NCBI RefSeq assembly: GCF_910591885.1
Contig: NW_025963581.1
Coordinates: 372,001 to 436,000 of the forward strand
Source: Bombus terrestris
Taxonomy: Eukaryota; Arthropoda; Insecta; Hymenoptera; Apidae
Reading direction: 5' to 3'
DNA length: 64,000 bases
Below, one piece after another: positions 1-14,490 of the stretch. The translations under genes and the position numbers were made by a program. The notes below the pieces were generated by a model. The model was not told the origin of the DNA. It made no database searches and saw only the letters and a program-made list of their open reading frames with translations. How positions within the stretch are numbered: the stretch's first letter is position 1; every line of letters starts with the position of its first letter.

Positions 1-3000
1 GACATCGTTGGACACCGTTGGACACCGTTGGACACCGTTGGACACCGTTGGACATCGGTGGACATCGTGGGACACCGTTGGACACCGTGGGACAACGTGG
101 GACAACGTGGGACAACGTGGGACAACGTGGGACAACGTGGGACAACGTGGGACAACGTGGGACAACGTGGGACAACGTGGGACAACGTGGGACAACGTGG
201 GACAACGTGGGACAACGTGGGACAACGTGGGACACCGTTGGACATCGTTGGACACCGTGGGACAACGTGGGACAACGTGGGACAACGTGGGACACCGTTG
301 GACACCGTTGGACATCGTTGGACATCGTTGGACATCGTGGGACACCGTTGGACATCGTTGGACATCGTTGGACACCGTTGGACATCGTTGGACATCGTTG
401 GACATCGTTGGACACCGTTGGACACCGTTGGACACCGTTGGACAACGTGGGACAACGTGGGACAACGTGGGACAACGTGGGACACCGTTGGACACCGTGG
501 GACACCGTTGGACACCGTTGGACATCGTTGGACACCGTGGGACAACGTGGGACAACGTGGGAAAACATGGAACAACGTGGGACAACGTGGGACAACGTGG
601 GACAACGTGGGACACCGTTGGACATCGTTGGACACCGTGGGACAACGTGGGACAACGTGGGACACCGTTGGACACCGTTGGACATCGTTGGACACCGTTG
701 GACACCGTGGGACAACGTGGGACAGCGTGGGACAACGTGGGACAACGTGGGACAACGTGGGACAACGTGGGACAACGTGGGACAACGTGGGACAACGTGG
801 GACAACGTGGGACAACGTGGGACAACGTGGGACAACGTGGGACACCGTTGGACATCGTTGGACACCGTGGGACAACGTGGGACAACGTGGGACACCGTGG
901 GACACCGTTGGACACCGTTGGACATCGTTGGACACCGTGGGACAACGTGAGACAACGTGGGACACCTTTGGACACCGTGGGACAACGTGGGACAACGTGG
1001 GACAACGTGGGACAACGTGGGACAACGTGGGACAACGTAGGACAACGTGGGACAACGTGGGACACCGTTGGACATCGTTGGACAACGTGGGACATCGTGG
1101 GACAACGTGGGACAACGTGGGACAACGTGGGACAACGTGGGACACCGTTGGACATCGTTGGACACCGTGGGACAACGTGGGACAACGTGGGACACCGTTG
1201 GACACCGTTGGACATCGTTGGACACCGTTGGACACCGTTGGACATCGTTGGACATCGTGGGACACCGTTGGACACCGTTGGACATCGTTGGACACCGTTG
1301 GACACCGTGGGACAACGTGGGACAACGTGGGACAACGTGGGACACCGTTGGACATCGTTGGACACCTTTGGACACCGTGGGACAACGTGGGACAACGTGG
1401 GACAACGTGGGACAACGTGGGACAACGTGGGACAACGTGGGACAACGTGGGACAACGTGGGACAACGTGGGACATCGTTGGACACCGTTGGACATCGTTG
1501 GACAACGTGGGACATCGTGGGACAACGTGGGACAACGTGGGACAACGTGGGACAACGTGGGACACCGTTGGACATCGTTGGACACCGTGGGACAACGTGG
1601 GACAACGTGGGACACCGTTGGACACCGTTGGACATCGTTGGACACCGTTGGACACCGTGGGACAACGTGGGACAACGTGGGACACCGTGGGACAACGTGG
1701 GACAACGTGGGACAACGTGGGACAACGTGGGACAACGTGGGACAACGTGGGACAACGTGGGACAACGTGGGACAACGTGGGACAACGTGGGAAACCATGG
1801 AACAACGTGGGACAACGTGGGACACCGTGGGACAACGTTGGACACCGTGGGACATCGGTGGACATCGTGGGACACCGTTGGACACCGTTGGACATCGTTG
1901 GACACCGTTGGACACCGTGGGACAACGTGGGACAACGTGGGACAACGTGGGACAACGTGGGACAACGTGGGACAACGTGGGACAACGTGGGACAACGTGG
2001 GACAACGTAGGACAACGTGGGACAACGTGGGACAACGTGGGACAACGTGGGACAAGGTGGGACAAGGTGGGACAACGTGGGACAACGTGGGACAACGTGG
2101 GACAACGTGGGACAACGTGGGACAACGTGGGACACCGTTGGACAACGTTGGACACCGTGGGACAACGTGGGACAACGTGGGACACCGTGGGACACCGTTG
2201 GACACCGTTGGACATCGTTGGACACCGTTGGACACCGTGGGACAACGTGGGACAACGTGGGACAACGTGGGACAACGTGGGACAACGTGGGACAACGTTG
2301 GACACCGTTGGACACCGTTGGACACCGTTGGACATCGGTGGACATCGTGGGACACCGTTGGACACCGTTGGACATTGTTGGACACCGTTGGACACCGTGG
2401 GACAACGTGGGACAACGTGGGACAACGTGGGACAACGTGGGACAACGTGGGACAACGTGGGACAACGTGGGACAACGTGGGACAACGTGGGACAACGTGG
2501 GACAACGTGGGACAACGTGGGACAACTTGGGACAACGTGGGACAACGTGGGACAACGTGGGACAACGTGGGACAACGTGGGACAACGTGGGACACCGTTG
2601 GACACCGTTGGACACCGTTGGACATCGGTGGACATCGTGGGACACCGTTGGACACCGTTGGACATCGTTGGACACCGTTGGACACCGTGGGACAACGTGG
2701 GACAACGTGGGACAACGTGGGACAACGTGGGACAACGTGGGACAACGTGGGACAACGTGGGACACCGTTGGACACCGTGGGACATCGTTGGACAACGTGG
2801 GACAACGTGGGACAACGTGGGACAACGTGGGACAACGTGGGAAACCATGGAACAACGTGGGACAACGTGGGACACCGTTGGACATCGTTGGACACCGTGG
2901 GACAACGTGGGACAACGTGGGACACCGTTGGACACCGTTGGACATCGTTGGACACCGTTGGACACCGTGGGACAACGTGGGACAACGTGGGACAACGTGG

Positions 3001-4460
3001 GACAACGTGGGACAACGTGGGACAACGTGGGACACCGTTGGACACCGTGGGACACCGTTGGACACCGTTGGACATCGTTGGACATCGTTGGACATCGTTG
3101 GACACCGTTGGACACCGTTGGACACCGTTGGACACCGTTGGACATCGGTGGACATCGTGGGACACCGTTGGACACCGTTGGACATCGTTGGACACCGTTG
3201 GACACCGTGGGACAACGTGGGACAACGTGGGACAACGTGGGACAACGTGGGACAACGTGGGACACCGTTGAACACCGTGGGACACCGTTGGACAACGTGG
3301 GACAACGTGGGACAACGTGGGACAACGTGGGACACCGTTGGACACAGTGGGACACCGTTGGACACCGTTGGACATCGTTGGACACCGTGGGACAACGTGG
3401 GACAACCTGGGACAACGTGGGAAAACATGGAACAACGTGGGACAACGTGGGACAACGTGGGACAACGTGGGACACCGTTGGACATCGTTGGACACCGTGG
3501 GACAACGTGGGACACCGTTGGACACCGTTGGACATCGTTGGACACCGTTGGACACCGTTGGACACCGTTGGACATCGGTGGACATCGTGGGACACCGTTG
3601 GACACCGTTGGACATCGTTGGACACCGTTGGACACCGTGGGACAACGTGGGACAACGTGGGACAACGTGGGACAACGTGGGACACCGTTGGACATCGTTG
3701 GACATCGTTGGACACCGTTGGACATCGTTGGACATCGTTGGACATCGTTGGACACCGTGGGACAACGTGGGACAACGTGGGACAACGTGGGACAACGTGG
3801 GACAACGTGGGACACCGTTGGACATCGTTGGACACCGTGGGACAACGTGGGACAACGTGGGACACCGTGGGACACCGTTGGACAACGTGGGACAACGTGG
3901 GACAACGTGGGACATCGTTGGACATCGTTGGACATCGTGGGACACCGTTGGACATCGTTGGACATCGTTGGACACCGTTGGACATCGTTGGACATCGTTG
4001 GACATCGTTGGACACCGTTGGACACCGTTGGACACCGTTGGACACCGTTGGACATCGGTGGACATCGTGGGACACCGTTGGATACCGTTGGACATCGTTG
4101 GACACCGTTGGACACCGTGGGACAACGTGGGACAACGTGGGACAACGTGGGACAACGTGGGACAACGTGGGACAACGTGGGACACCGTTGAACACCGTGG
4201 GACACCGTTGGACAACGTGGGACAACGTGGGACAACGTGGGACAACGTGGGACACCGTTGGACACCGTGGGACACCGTTGGACACCGTTGGACATCGTTG
4301 GACACCGTGGGACAACGTGGGACAACGTGGGACAACGTGGGACAACGTGGGACAACGTGGGACAACGTGGGACACCGTTGGACACCGTGGGACACCGTTG
4401 GACACCGTGGGACACCGTTGGACACCGTTGGACATCGTTGGACACCGTGGGACAACGTGG
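1..4460. repeat. Register-1 block, left part of domain 1
   Basis: Units begin at positions ending in 1. The block mixes long AG runs (for example 91-230) with CT/TT/TG clusters such as 301-440. It contains the gacatcggtg + gacatcgtgg doublet several times (51, 1851, 2331, 2631, 3141, 3571, 4051), the CATGG doublet at 561, 1791, 2841 and 3421, and gacacctttg at 961 and 1361. TAG-bearing units lie at 1031 and 2001. A ttgaac junction, which makes TGA, occurs at 3261-3280 and 4181-4200. No gene-like feature is present. Confidence 0.9.
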
Positions 4461-4469
4461 AAAACGTGG
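4461..4469. other. 9-bp monomer (one-base deletion) that shifts the array register
   Basis: The unit reads aaaacgtgg, which is a gaaaacgtgg-type unit missing its first g. Upstream units start at positions ending in 1; downstream units start at positions ending in 0, and this holds until 61149. It is one of only three non-10-bp units in the window. Confidence 0.95.
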
Positions 4470-5102
4470 GACACCGTTGGACACCGTGGGACACCGTTGG
4501 ACACCGTTGGACATCGTTGGACACCGTGGGACAACGTGGGACAACCTGGGACAACGTGGGAAAACATGGGACACCGTTGGACATCGTTGGACACCTTTGG
4601 ACACCGTGGGACAACGTGGGACAACGTGGGACAACGTGGGACAACGTGGGACAACGTGGGACATCGTGGGACAACGTGGGACAACGTGGGACAACGTGGG
4701 ACAACGTGGGACACCGTTGGACATCGTTGGACACCGTGGGACAACGTGGGACAACGTGGGACAACGTGGGACACCGTTGGACACCGTTGGACATCGTTGG
4801 ACACCGTTGGACCCCGTGGGACAACGTGGGACAACGTGGGACAACGTGGGACAACGTGGGACAACGTGGGACAACGTGGGACAACGTGGGACAACGTGGG
4901 ACAACGTGGGACATCGTGGGACAACGTGGGACAACGTGGGACAACGTGGGACAACGTGGGACACCGTTGGACAACGTGGGACACCGTTGGACATCGTTGG
5001 ACACCGTGGGACAACGTGGGACATCGTGGGACAACGTGGGACACCGTTGGACACCGTTGGACATCGTTGGACATCGTTGGACATCGTGGGACACCGTTGG
5101 AC
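4461..5102. repeat. Segment duplicated at the right end of the window (copy 1)
   Basis: This segment starts with the 9-bp unit and aligns without gaps to 63359-64000 at an offset of 58,898. Shared private landmarks are the 9-bp unit, gaaaacatgg at 4560 (63458 in the partner) and gaccccgtgg at 4810 (63708 in the partner), each at the same distance from the start. A third relative starts at 61150, where gaccccgtgg lies 339 rather than 349 bases downstream. The duplication reaches the right edge, so its full length is unknown. Confidence 0.88.
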
Positions 5103-7109
5103 ATCGTTGGACATCGTTGGACACCTTTGGACATCGTTGGACATCGTTGGACATCGTTGGACACCGTTGGACACCGTTGGACACCGTTGGACACCGTTGG
5201 ACATCGGTGGACATCGTGGGACACCGTTGGACACCGTTGGACATCGTTGGACACCGTTGGACACCGTGGGACAACGTGGGACAACGTGGGACAACGTGGG
5301 ACAACGTGGGACAACGTGGGACAACGTGGGACAACGTGGGAAAACATGGAACAACGTGGGACAACGTGGGACAACGTGGGACAACGTGGGACAACGTGGG
5401 ACACCGTTGGACACCGTTGGACATCGTTGGACACCGTTGGACACCGTGGGACAACGTGGGACAACGTGGGACAACGTGGGACAACGTGGGACAACGTGGG
5501 ACAACGTGGGACAACGTGGGACAACGTGGGACAACGTGGGACAACGTGGGACAACGTGGGACAACGTGGGACAACGTGGGACAACGTGGGACAACGTGGG
5601 ACACCGTTGGACATCGTTGGACACCGTGGGACAACGTGGGACAACGTGGGACACCGTTGGACACCGTTGGACATCGTTGGACACCGTTGGACACCGTGGG
5701 ACAACGTGGGACAACGTGGGACAACGTGGGACAACGTGGGACAACGTGGGACAACGTGGGACAACGTGGGACAACGTGGGACAACGTGGGACAACGTGGG
5801 ACACCGTTGGACACCGTTGGACACCGTTGGACATCGGTGGACATCGTGGGACACCGTTGGACACCGTTGGACATCGTTGGACACCGTTGGACACCGTGGG
5901 ACAACGTGGGACAACGTGGGACAACGTGGGACAACGTGGGACAACGTGGGACAACGTGGGACAACGTGGGACACCGTTGAACACCGTGGGACACCGTTGG
6001 ACAACGTGGGACAACGTGGGACAACGTGGGACAACGTGGGACACCGTTGGACACCGTGGGACACCGTTGGACACCGTTGGACATCGTTGGACACCGTTGG
6101 ACACCGTGGGACAACGTGGGACAACGTGGGACAACGTGGGACAACGTGGGACAACGTGGGACAACGTGGGACAACGTGGGACAACGTGGGACAACGTGGG
6201 ACAACGTGGGACAACGTGGGACAACGTGGGACAACGTGGGACACCGTTGGACATCGTTGGACACCGTGGGACAACGTGGGACAACGTGGGACACCGTGGG
6301 ACACCGTTGGACACCGTTGGACATCGTTGGACACCGTGGGACAACGTGAGACAACGTGGGACACCGTTGGACACCGTGGGACAACGTGGGACAACGTGGG
6401 ACAACGTGGGACAACGTGGGACAACGTGGGACAACGTAGGACAACGTGGGACAACGTGGGACACCGTTGGACATCGTTGGACAACGTGGGACATCGTGGG
6501 ACAACGTGGGACAACGTGGGACAACGTGGGACAACGTGGGACACCGTTGGACATCGTTGGACACCGTGGGACAACGTGGGACAACGTGGGACACCGTTGG
6601 ACACCGTTGGACATCGTTGGACACCGTTGGACACCGTGGGACAACGTGGGACAACGTGGGACAACGTGGGACAACGTGGGACAACGTGGGACAACGTGGG
6701 ACACCGTTGCACACCGTGGGACACCGTTGGACACCGTTGGACATCGTTGGACATCGTTGGACATCGTGGGACACCGTTGGACACCGTTGGACATCGTTGG
6801 ACACCGTTGGACACCGTGGGACAACGTGGGACAACTTGGGACAACGTGGGACACCGTTGGACATCGTTGGACACCTTTGGACACCGTGGGACAACGTGGG
6901 ACAACGTGGGACAACGTGGGACAACGTGGGACAACGTGGGACAACGTGGGACAACGTGGGACAGCGTGGGACAACGTGGGACATCGTTGGACACCGTTGG
7001 ACACCGTGGGACAACGTGGGACAACGTGGGACAACGTGGGACAACGTGGGACAACGTGGGACAACGTGGGACAACGTGGGACAACGTGGGACAACGTGGG
7101 ACATCGTGG
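5103..7109. repeat. Domain 1 array, mixed units
   Basis: This stretch is satellite only. Landmarks are gacacctttg at about 5120 and 6870, the gaaaacatgg doublet at 5340, a 15-unit AG run at about 5450-5600, a ttgaac junction at about 5970, a TGA-bearing unit at about 6340, a TAG-bearing unit at about 6430, the first gttgcacacc variant at about 6700, and gacagcgtgg at about 6960. No gene is seen. Confidence 0.85.
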
Positions 7110-7359
7110 GACAACGTGGGACAACGTGGGACAACGTGGGACAACGTGGGACAACGTGGGACAACGTGGGACAACGTGGGACAACGTGGGACAACGTGGG
7201 ACAACGTGGGACAACGTGGGACAACGTGGGACAACGTGGGACAACGTGGGACAACGTGGGACAACGTGGGACAACGTGGGACAACGTGGGACAACGTGGG
7301 ACAACGTGGGACAACGTGGGACAACGTGGGACAACGTGGGACAACGTGGGACAACGTGG
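7110..7359. repeat. Longest pure run of the consensus unit (25 AG units)
   Basis: Twenty-five identical gacaacgtgg units lie between a TG unit and a CT triplet. The run has GGG every 10 bases separated by 7-base acaacgt loops, so it satisfies the G3-N7 quadruplex pattern throughout on the plus strand. Comparable pure runs lie at about 10280-10519 (24 units), 43640-43869 (23), 25200-25409 (21) and 59000-59199 (20). Confidence 0.92.
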
Positions 7360-8359
7360 GACACCGTTGGACACCGTTGGACACCGTTGGACATCGGTGG
7401 ACATCGTGGGACACCGTTGGACACCGTTGGACACCGTTGGACATCGTTGGACACCGTTGGACACCGTGGGACAACGTGGGACAACGTGGGACAACGTGGG
7501 ACAACGTGGGACAACGTGGGACAACGTGGGACAACGTGGGACACCGTTGGACACCGTGGGACACCGTTGGACAACGTGGGACAACGTGGGACAACGTGGG
7601 ACAACGTGGGACAACGTGGGAAACCATGGAACAACGTGGGACAACGTGGGACACCGTTGGACAACGTTGGACACCGTGGGACAACGTGGGACAACGTGGG
7701 ACACCGTTGGACACCGTTGGACATCGTTGGACACCGTTGGACACCGTGGGACAACGTGGGACAACGTGGGACACCGTTGGACACCGTTGGACATCGTTGG
7801 ACACCGTTGGACACCGTGGGACAACGTGGGACAACGTGGGACAACGTGGGACAACGTGGGACAACGTGGGACAACGTGGGACAACGTGGGACAACGTGGG
7901 ACAACGTGGGACAACGTGGGACAACGTGGGACAACGTGGGACAACGTGGGACACCGTTGGACACCGTTGGACACCGTTGGACATCGGTGGACATCGTGGG
8001 ACACCGTTGGACACCGTTGGACACCGTTGGACATCGTTGGACACCGTTGGACACCGTGGGACAACGTGGGACAACGTGGGACAACGTGGGACAACGTGGG
8101 ACAACGTGGGACAACGTGGGACAACGTGGGACACCGTTGGACACCGTGGGACACCGTTGGACAACGTGGGACAACGTGGGACAACGTGGGACAACGTGGG
8201 ACAACGTGGGAAACCATGGAACAACGTGGGACAACGTGGGACACCGTTGGACAACGTTGGACACCGTGGGACAACGTGGGACAACGTGGGACACCGTTGG
8301 ACACCGTTGGACATCGTTGGACACCGTTGGACACCGTGGGACAACGTGGGACAACGTGG
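7230..8359. repeat. 590-bp-period tandem duplication, identical over 540 bp
   Basis: Bases 7230-7769 match 7820-8359 unit for unit. Both copies contain 13 AG units, three CT units, the gacatcggtg + gacatcgtgg doublet, three CT units, seven AG units, and gaaaccatgg (7620 and 8210) followed by a rare AT unit (7670 and 8260). No difference was seen by eye, so the event is recent or recently homogenised. The same 590-bp spacing recurs in domain 2. Confidence 0.9.
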
Positions 8360-10439
8360 GACAACGTGGGACAACGTGGGACAACGTGGGACAACGTGGG
8401 ACAACGTGGGACACCGTTGGACACCGTGGGACACCGTTGGACACCGTTGGACATCGTTGGACATCGTTGGACATCGTTGGACACCGTTGGACACCGTTGG
8501 ACACCGTTGGACACCGTTGGACATCGGTGGACATCGTAGGACACCGTTGGACACCGTGGGACAACGTGGGACAACGTGGGACAACGTGGGACAACGTGGG
8601 ACAACGTGGGACAACGTGGGACAACGTGGGACAACGTGGGACAACGTGGGACAACGTGGGACAACGTGGGACAACGTGGGACAACGTGGGACACCGTTGG
8701 ACATCGTTGGACACCGTGGGACAACGTGGGACAACGTGGGACAACGTGGGACACCGTTGGACACCGTTGGACATCGTTGGACATCGTTGGACATCGTGGG
8801 ACACCGTTGGACATCGTTGGACATCGTTGGACACCGTTGGACATCGTTGGACATCGTTGGACATCGTTGGACACCGTTGGACACCGTTGGACACCGTTGG
8901 ACAACGTGGGACAACGTGGGACAACGTGGGACAACGTGGGACACCGTTGGACACCGTGGGACACCGTTGGACACCGTTGGACATCGTTGGACACCGTGGG
9001 ACAACGTGGGACAACGTGGGAAAACATGGAACAACGTGGGACAACGTGGGACAACGTGGGACAACGTGGGACACCGTTGGACATCGTTGGACACCGTGGG
9101 ACAACGTGGGACAACGTGGGACACCGTTGGACACCGTTGGACATCGTTGGACACCGTTGGACACCGTGGGACAACGTGGGACAGCGTGGGACAACGTGGG
9201 ACAACGTGGGACAACGTGGGACAACGTGGGACAACGTGGGACAACGTGGGACAACGTGGGACAATGTGGGACAACGTGGGACAACGTGGGACAACGTGGG
9301 ACACCGTTGGACATCGTTGGACACCGTGGGACAACGTGGGACAACGTGGGACACCGTGGGACACCGTTGGACACCGTTGGACATCGTTGGACACCGTGGG
9401 ACAACGTGAGACAACGTGGGACACCTTTGGACACCGTGGGACAACGTGGGACAACGTGGGACAACGTGGGACACCGTTGGACATCGTTGGACAACGTGGG
9501 ACATCGTTGGACACCGTGGGACAACGTGAGACAACGTGGGACACCGTTGGACACCGTGGGACAACGTGGGACAACGTGGGACAACGTGGGACAACGTGGG
9601 ACAACGTGGGACAACGTAGGACAACGTGGGACAACGTGGGACACCGTTGGACATCGTTGGACAACGTGGGACATCGTGGGACAACGTGGGACAACGTGGG
9701 ACAACGTGGGACAACGTGGGACACCGTTGGACATCGTTGGACACCGTGGGACAACGTGGGACAACGTGGGACACCGTTGGACACCGTTGGACATCGTTGG
9801 ACACCGTTGGACACCGTGGGACAACGTGGGACAACGTGGGACAACGTGGGACAACGTGGGACAACGTGGGACACCGTTGCACACCGTGGGACACCGTTGG
9901 ACACCGTTGGACATCGTTGGACATCGTTGGACATCGTGGGACACCGTTGGACACCGTTGGACATCGTTGGACACCGTTGGACACCGTGGGACAACGTGGG
10001 ACAACGTGGGACAACGTGGGACACCGTTGGACATCGTTGGACACCTTTGGACACCGTGGGACAACGTGGGACAACGTGGGACAACGTGGGACAACGTGGG
10101 ACAACGTGGGACAACGTGGGACAACGTGGGACAGCGTGGGACAACGTGGGACATCGTTGGACACCGTTGGACACCGTGGGACAACGTGGGACAACGTGGG
10201 ACAACGTGGGACAACGTGGGACAACGTGGGACAACGTGGGACAACGTGGGACAACGTGGGACAACGTGGGACATCGTGGGACAACGTGGGACAACGTGGG
10301 ACAACGTGGGACAACGTGGGACAACGTGGGACAACGTGGGACAACGTGGGACAACGTGGGACAACGTGGGACAACGTGGGACAACGTGGGACAACGTGGG
10401 ACAACGTGGGACAACGTGGGACAACGTGGGACAACGTGG
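8360..10439. repeat. Domain 1 array with stop-bearing units
   Basis: This stretch is satellite only. It contains a gacatcgtag unit at about 8530, a long TT/CT cluster at 8750-8900, gaaaacatgg at 9020, TGA units at 9400 and 9520, gacacctttg at 9420 and 10040, a TAG unit at 9610, gttgcacacc at 9870, and gacagcgtgg at 9180 and 10130. The order of these markers repeats in the 2.47-kb units that follow. Confidence 0.83.
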
Positions 10440-13400
10440 GACAACGTGGGACAACGTGGGACAACGTGGGACAACGTGGGACAACGTGGGACAACGTGGG
10501 ACAACGTGGGACAACGTGGGACACCGTTGGACACCGTTGGACACCGTTGGACATCGGTGGACATCGTGGGACACCGTTGGACACCGTTGGACACCGTTGG
10601 ACATCGTTGGACACCGTTGGACACCGTGGGACAACGTGGGACAACGTGGGACAACGTGGGACAACGTTGGACATCGTTGGACACCGTTGGACACCGTGGG
10701 ACAACGTGGGACAACGTGGGACACCGTTGGACACCGTGGGACACCGTTGGACACCGTTGGACATCGTGGGACACCGTGGGACAACGTGGGACAACGTGGG
10801 AAAACATGGAACAACGTGGGACAACGTGGGACAACGTGGGACAACGTGGGACACCGTTGGACAACGTTGGACACCGTGGGACAACGTGGGACAACGTGGG
10901 ACACCGTTGGACACCGTTGGACATCGTTGGACACCGTTGGACACCGTGGGACAACGTGGGACAACGTGGGACAACGTGGGACAACGTGGGACAACGTGGG
11001 ACAACGTGGGACAACGTGGGACACCGTTGGACACCGTGGGACACCGTTGGACACCGTTGGACATCGTTGGACATCGTTGGACATCGTTGGACACCGTTGG
11101 ACACCGTTGGACACCGTTGGACACCGTTGGACATCGGTGGACATCGTGGGACACCGTTGGACACCGTGGGACAACGTGGGACAACGTGGGACAACGTGGG
11201 ACAACGTGGGACAACGTGGGACAACGTGGGACAACGTGGGACAACGTGGGACAACGTGGGACAACGTGGGACAACGTGGGACAACGTGGGACAACGTGGG
11301 ACAACGTGGGACACCGTTGGACATCGTTGGACACCGTGGGACAACGTGGGACAACGTGGGACAACGTGGGACACCGTTGGACACCGTTGGACATCGTTGG
11401 ACATCGTTGGACATCGTGGGACACCGTTGGACATCGTTGGACATCGTTGGACACCGTTGGACATCGTTGGACATCGTTGGACATCGTTGGACACCGTTGG
11501 ACACCGTTGGACACCGTTGGACAACGTGGGACAACGTGGGACAACGTGGGACAACGTGGGACACCGTTGGACACCGTGGGACACCGTTGGACACCGTTGG
11601 ACATCGTTGGACACCGTGGGACAACGTGGGACAACGTGGGAAAACATGGAACAACGTGGGACAACGTGGGACAACGTGGGACAACGTGGGACACCGTTGG
11701 ACATCGTTGGACACCGTGGGACAACGTGGGACAACGTGGGACACCGTTGGACACCGTTGGACATCGTTGGACACCGTTGGACACCGTGGGACAACGTGGG
11801 ACAGCGTGGGACAACGTGGGACAACGTGGGACAACGTGGGACAACGTGGGACAACGTGGGACAACGTGGGACAACGTGGGACAACGTGGGACAACGTGGG
11901 ACAACGTGGGACAACGTGGGACACCGTTGGACATCGTTGGACACCGTGGGACAACGTGGGACAACGTGGGACACCGTGGGACACCGTTGGACACCGTTGG
12001 ACATCGTTGGACACCGTGGTACAACGTGAGACAACGTGGGACACCTTTGGACACCGTGGGACAACGTGGGACAACGTGGGACAACGTGGGACAACGTGGG
12101 ACAACGTGGGACAACGTAGGACAACGTGGGACAACGTGGGACACCGTTGGACATCGTTGGACAACGTGGGACATCGTGGGACAACGTGGGACAACGTGGG
12201 ACAACGTGGGACAACGTGGGACACCGTTGGACATCGTTGGACACCGTGGGACAACGTGGGACAACGTGGGACACCGTTGGACACCGTTGGACATCGTGGG
12301 ACACCGTTGGACACCGTGGGACAACGTGGGACAACGTGGGACAACGTGGGACAACGTGGGACAACGTGGGACAACGTGGGACAACGTGGGACACCGTTGC
12401 ACACCGTGGGACACCGTTGGACACCGTTGGACATCGTTTGACATCGTTGGACATCGTGGGACACCGTTGGACACCGTTGGACATCGTTGGACACCGTTGG
12501 ACACCGTGGGACAACGTGGGACAACGTGGGACAACGTGGGACACCGTTGGACATCGTTGGACACCTTTGGACACCGTGGGACAACGTGGGACAACGTGGG
12601 ACAACGTGGGACAACGTGGGACAACGTGGGACAACGTGGGACAACGTGGGACAACGTGGGACAACGTGGGACATCGTTGGACACCGTTGGACATCGTTGG
12701 ACAACGTGGGACATCGTGGGACAACGTGGGACAACGTGGGACAACGTGGGACAACGTGGGACACCGTTGGACATCGTTGGACACCGTGGGACAACGTGGG
12801 ACAACGTGGGACACCGTTGGACACCGTTGGACATCGTTGGACACCGTTGGACACCGTGGGACAACGTGGGACAACGTGGGACAACGTGGGACAACGTGGG
12901 ACAACGTGGGACAACGTGGGACAACGTGGGACAACGTGGGACAACGTGGGACAACGTGGGACAACGTGGGACAACGTGGGACAACGTGGGACAACGTGGG
13001 ACACCGTTGGACACCGTTGGACACCGTTGGACATCGGTGGACATCGTGGGACACCGTTGGACACCGTTGGACACCGTTGGACATCGTTGGACACCGTTGG
13101 ACACCGTGGGACAACGTGGGACAACGTGGGAAAACGTGGGACAACGTTGGACATCGTTGGACACCGTTGGACACCGTGGGACAACGTGGGACAACGTGGG
13201 ACACCGTTGGACACCGTGGGACACCGTTGGACACCGTTGGACATCGTTGGACACCGTGGGACAACGTGGGACAACGTGGGAAAACATGGAACAACGTGGG
13301 ACAACGTGGGACAACGTGGGACAACGTGGGACACCGTTGGACAACGTTGGACACCGTGGGACAACGTGGGACAACGTGGGACACCGTTGGACACCGTTGG

Positions 13401-14490
13401 ACATCGTTGGACACCGTTGGACACCGTGGGACAACGTGGGACAACGTGGGACAACGTGGGACAACGTGGGACAACGTGGGACAACGTGGGACAACGTGGG
13501 ACACCGTTGGACACCGTGGGACACCGTTGGACACCGTTGGACATCGTTGGACATCGTTGGACATCGTTGGACACCGTTGGACACCGTTGGACACCGTTGG
13601 ACACCGTTGGACATCGGTGGACATCGTGGGACACCGTTGGACACCGTGGGACAACGTGGGACAACGTGGGACAACGTGGGACAACGTGGGACAACGTGGG
13701 ACAACGTGGGACAACGTGGGACAACGTGGGACAACGTGGGACAACGTGGGACAACGTGGGACAACGTGGGACAACGTGGGACACCGTTGGACATCGTTGG
13801 ACACCGTGGGACAACGTGGGACAACGTGGGACAACGTGGGACACCGTTGGACACCGTTGGACATCGTTGGACATCGTTGGACATCGTGGGACACCGTTGG
13901 ACATCGTTGGACATCGTTGGACACCGTTGGACATCGTTGGACATCGTTGGACATCGTTGGACACCGTTGGACACCGTTGGACACCGTTGGACAACGTGGG
14001 ACAACGTGGGACAACGTGGGACAACGTGGGACACCGTTGGACACCGTGGGACACCGTTGGACACCGTTGGACATCGTTGGACACCGTGGGACAACGTGGG
14101 ACAACGTGGGAAAACATGGAACAACGTGGGACAACGTGGGACAACGTGGGACAACGTGGGACACCGTTGGACATCGTTGGACACCGTGGGACAACGTGGG
14201 ACAACGTGGGACACCGTTGGACACCGTTGGACATCGTTGGACACCGTTGGACACCGTGGGACAACGTGGGACAGCGTGGGACAACGTGGGACAACGTGGG
14301 ACAACGTGGGACAACGTGGGACAACGTGGGACAACGTGGGACAACGTGGGACAACGTGGGACAACGTGGGACAACGTGGGACAACGTGGGACACCGTTGG
14401 ACATCGTTGGACACCGTGGGACAACGTGGGACAACGTGGGACACCGTGGGACACCGTTGGACACCGTTGGACATCGTTGGACACCGTGGT
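10440..14490. repeat. 2.47-kb higher-order repeat, two consecutive partial copies
   Basis: Bases 10800-12020 match 13280-14490 at an offset of 2,480, falling to 2,470 after a one-unit length difference in an AG run (14 against 13 units near 11170 and 13650). Markers kept in both copies are gaaaacatgg (11640 and 14110), the isolated TG unit in a TT cluster (11410 and 13880), gacagcgtgg (11800 and 14270), and the junction ccgtggtacaac (t at 12020 and 14490). The match then continues from 12021 against 14491, through the TAG unit and gttgcacacc (12390 and 14860), until the copies diverge near 15480. Confidence 0.85.

Noticed and set aside
560..580. ATG in CATGG units as translation starts
   Set aside because: The surrounding sequence is ordinary array. 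The ATG comes from a CG-to-CA change in a unit variant copied about 40 times, with no upstream signal.
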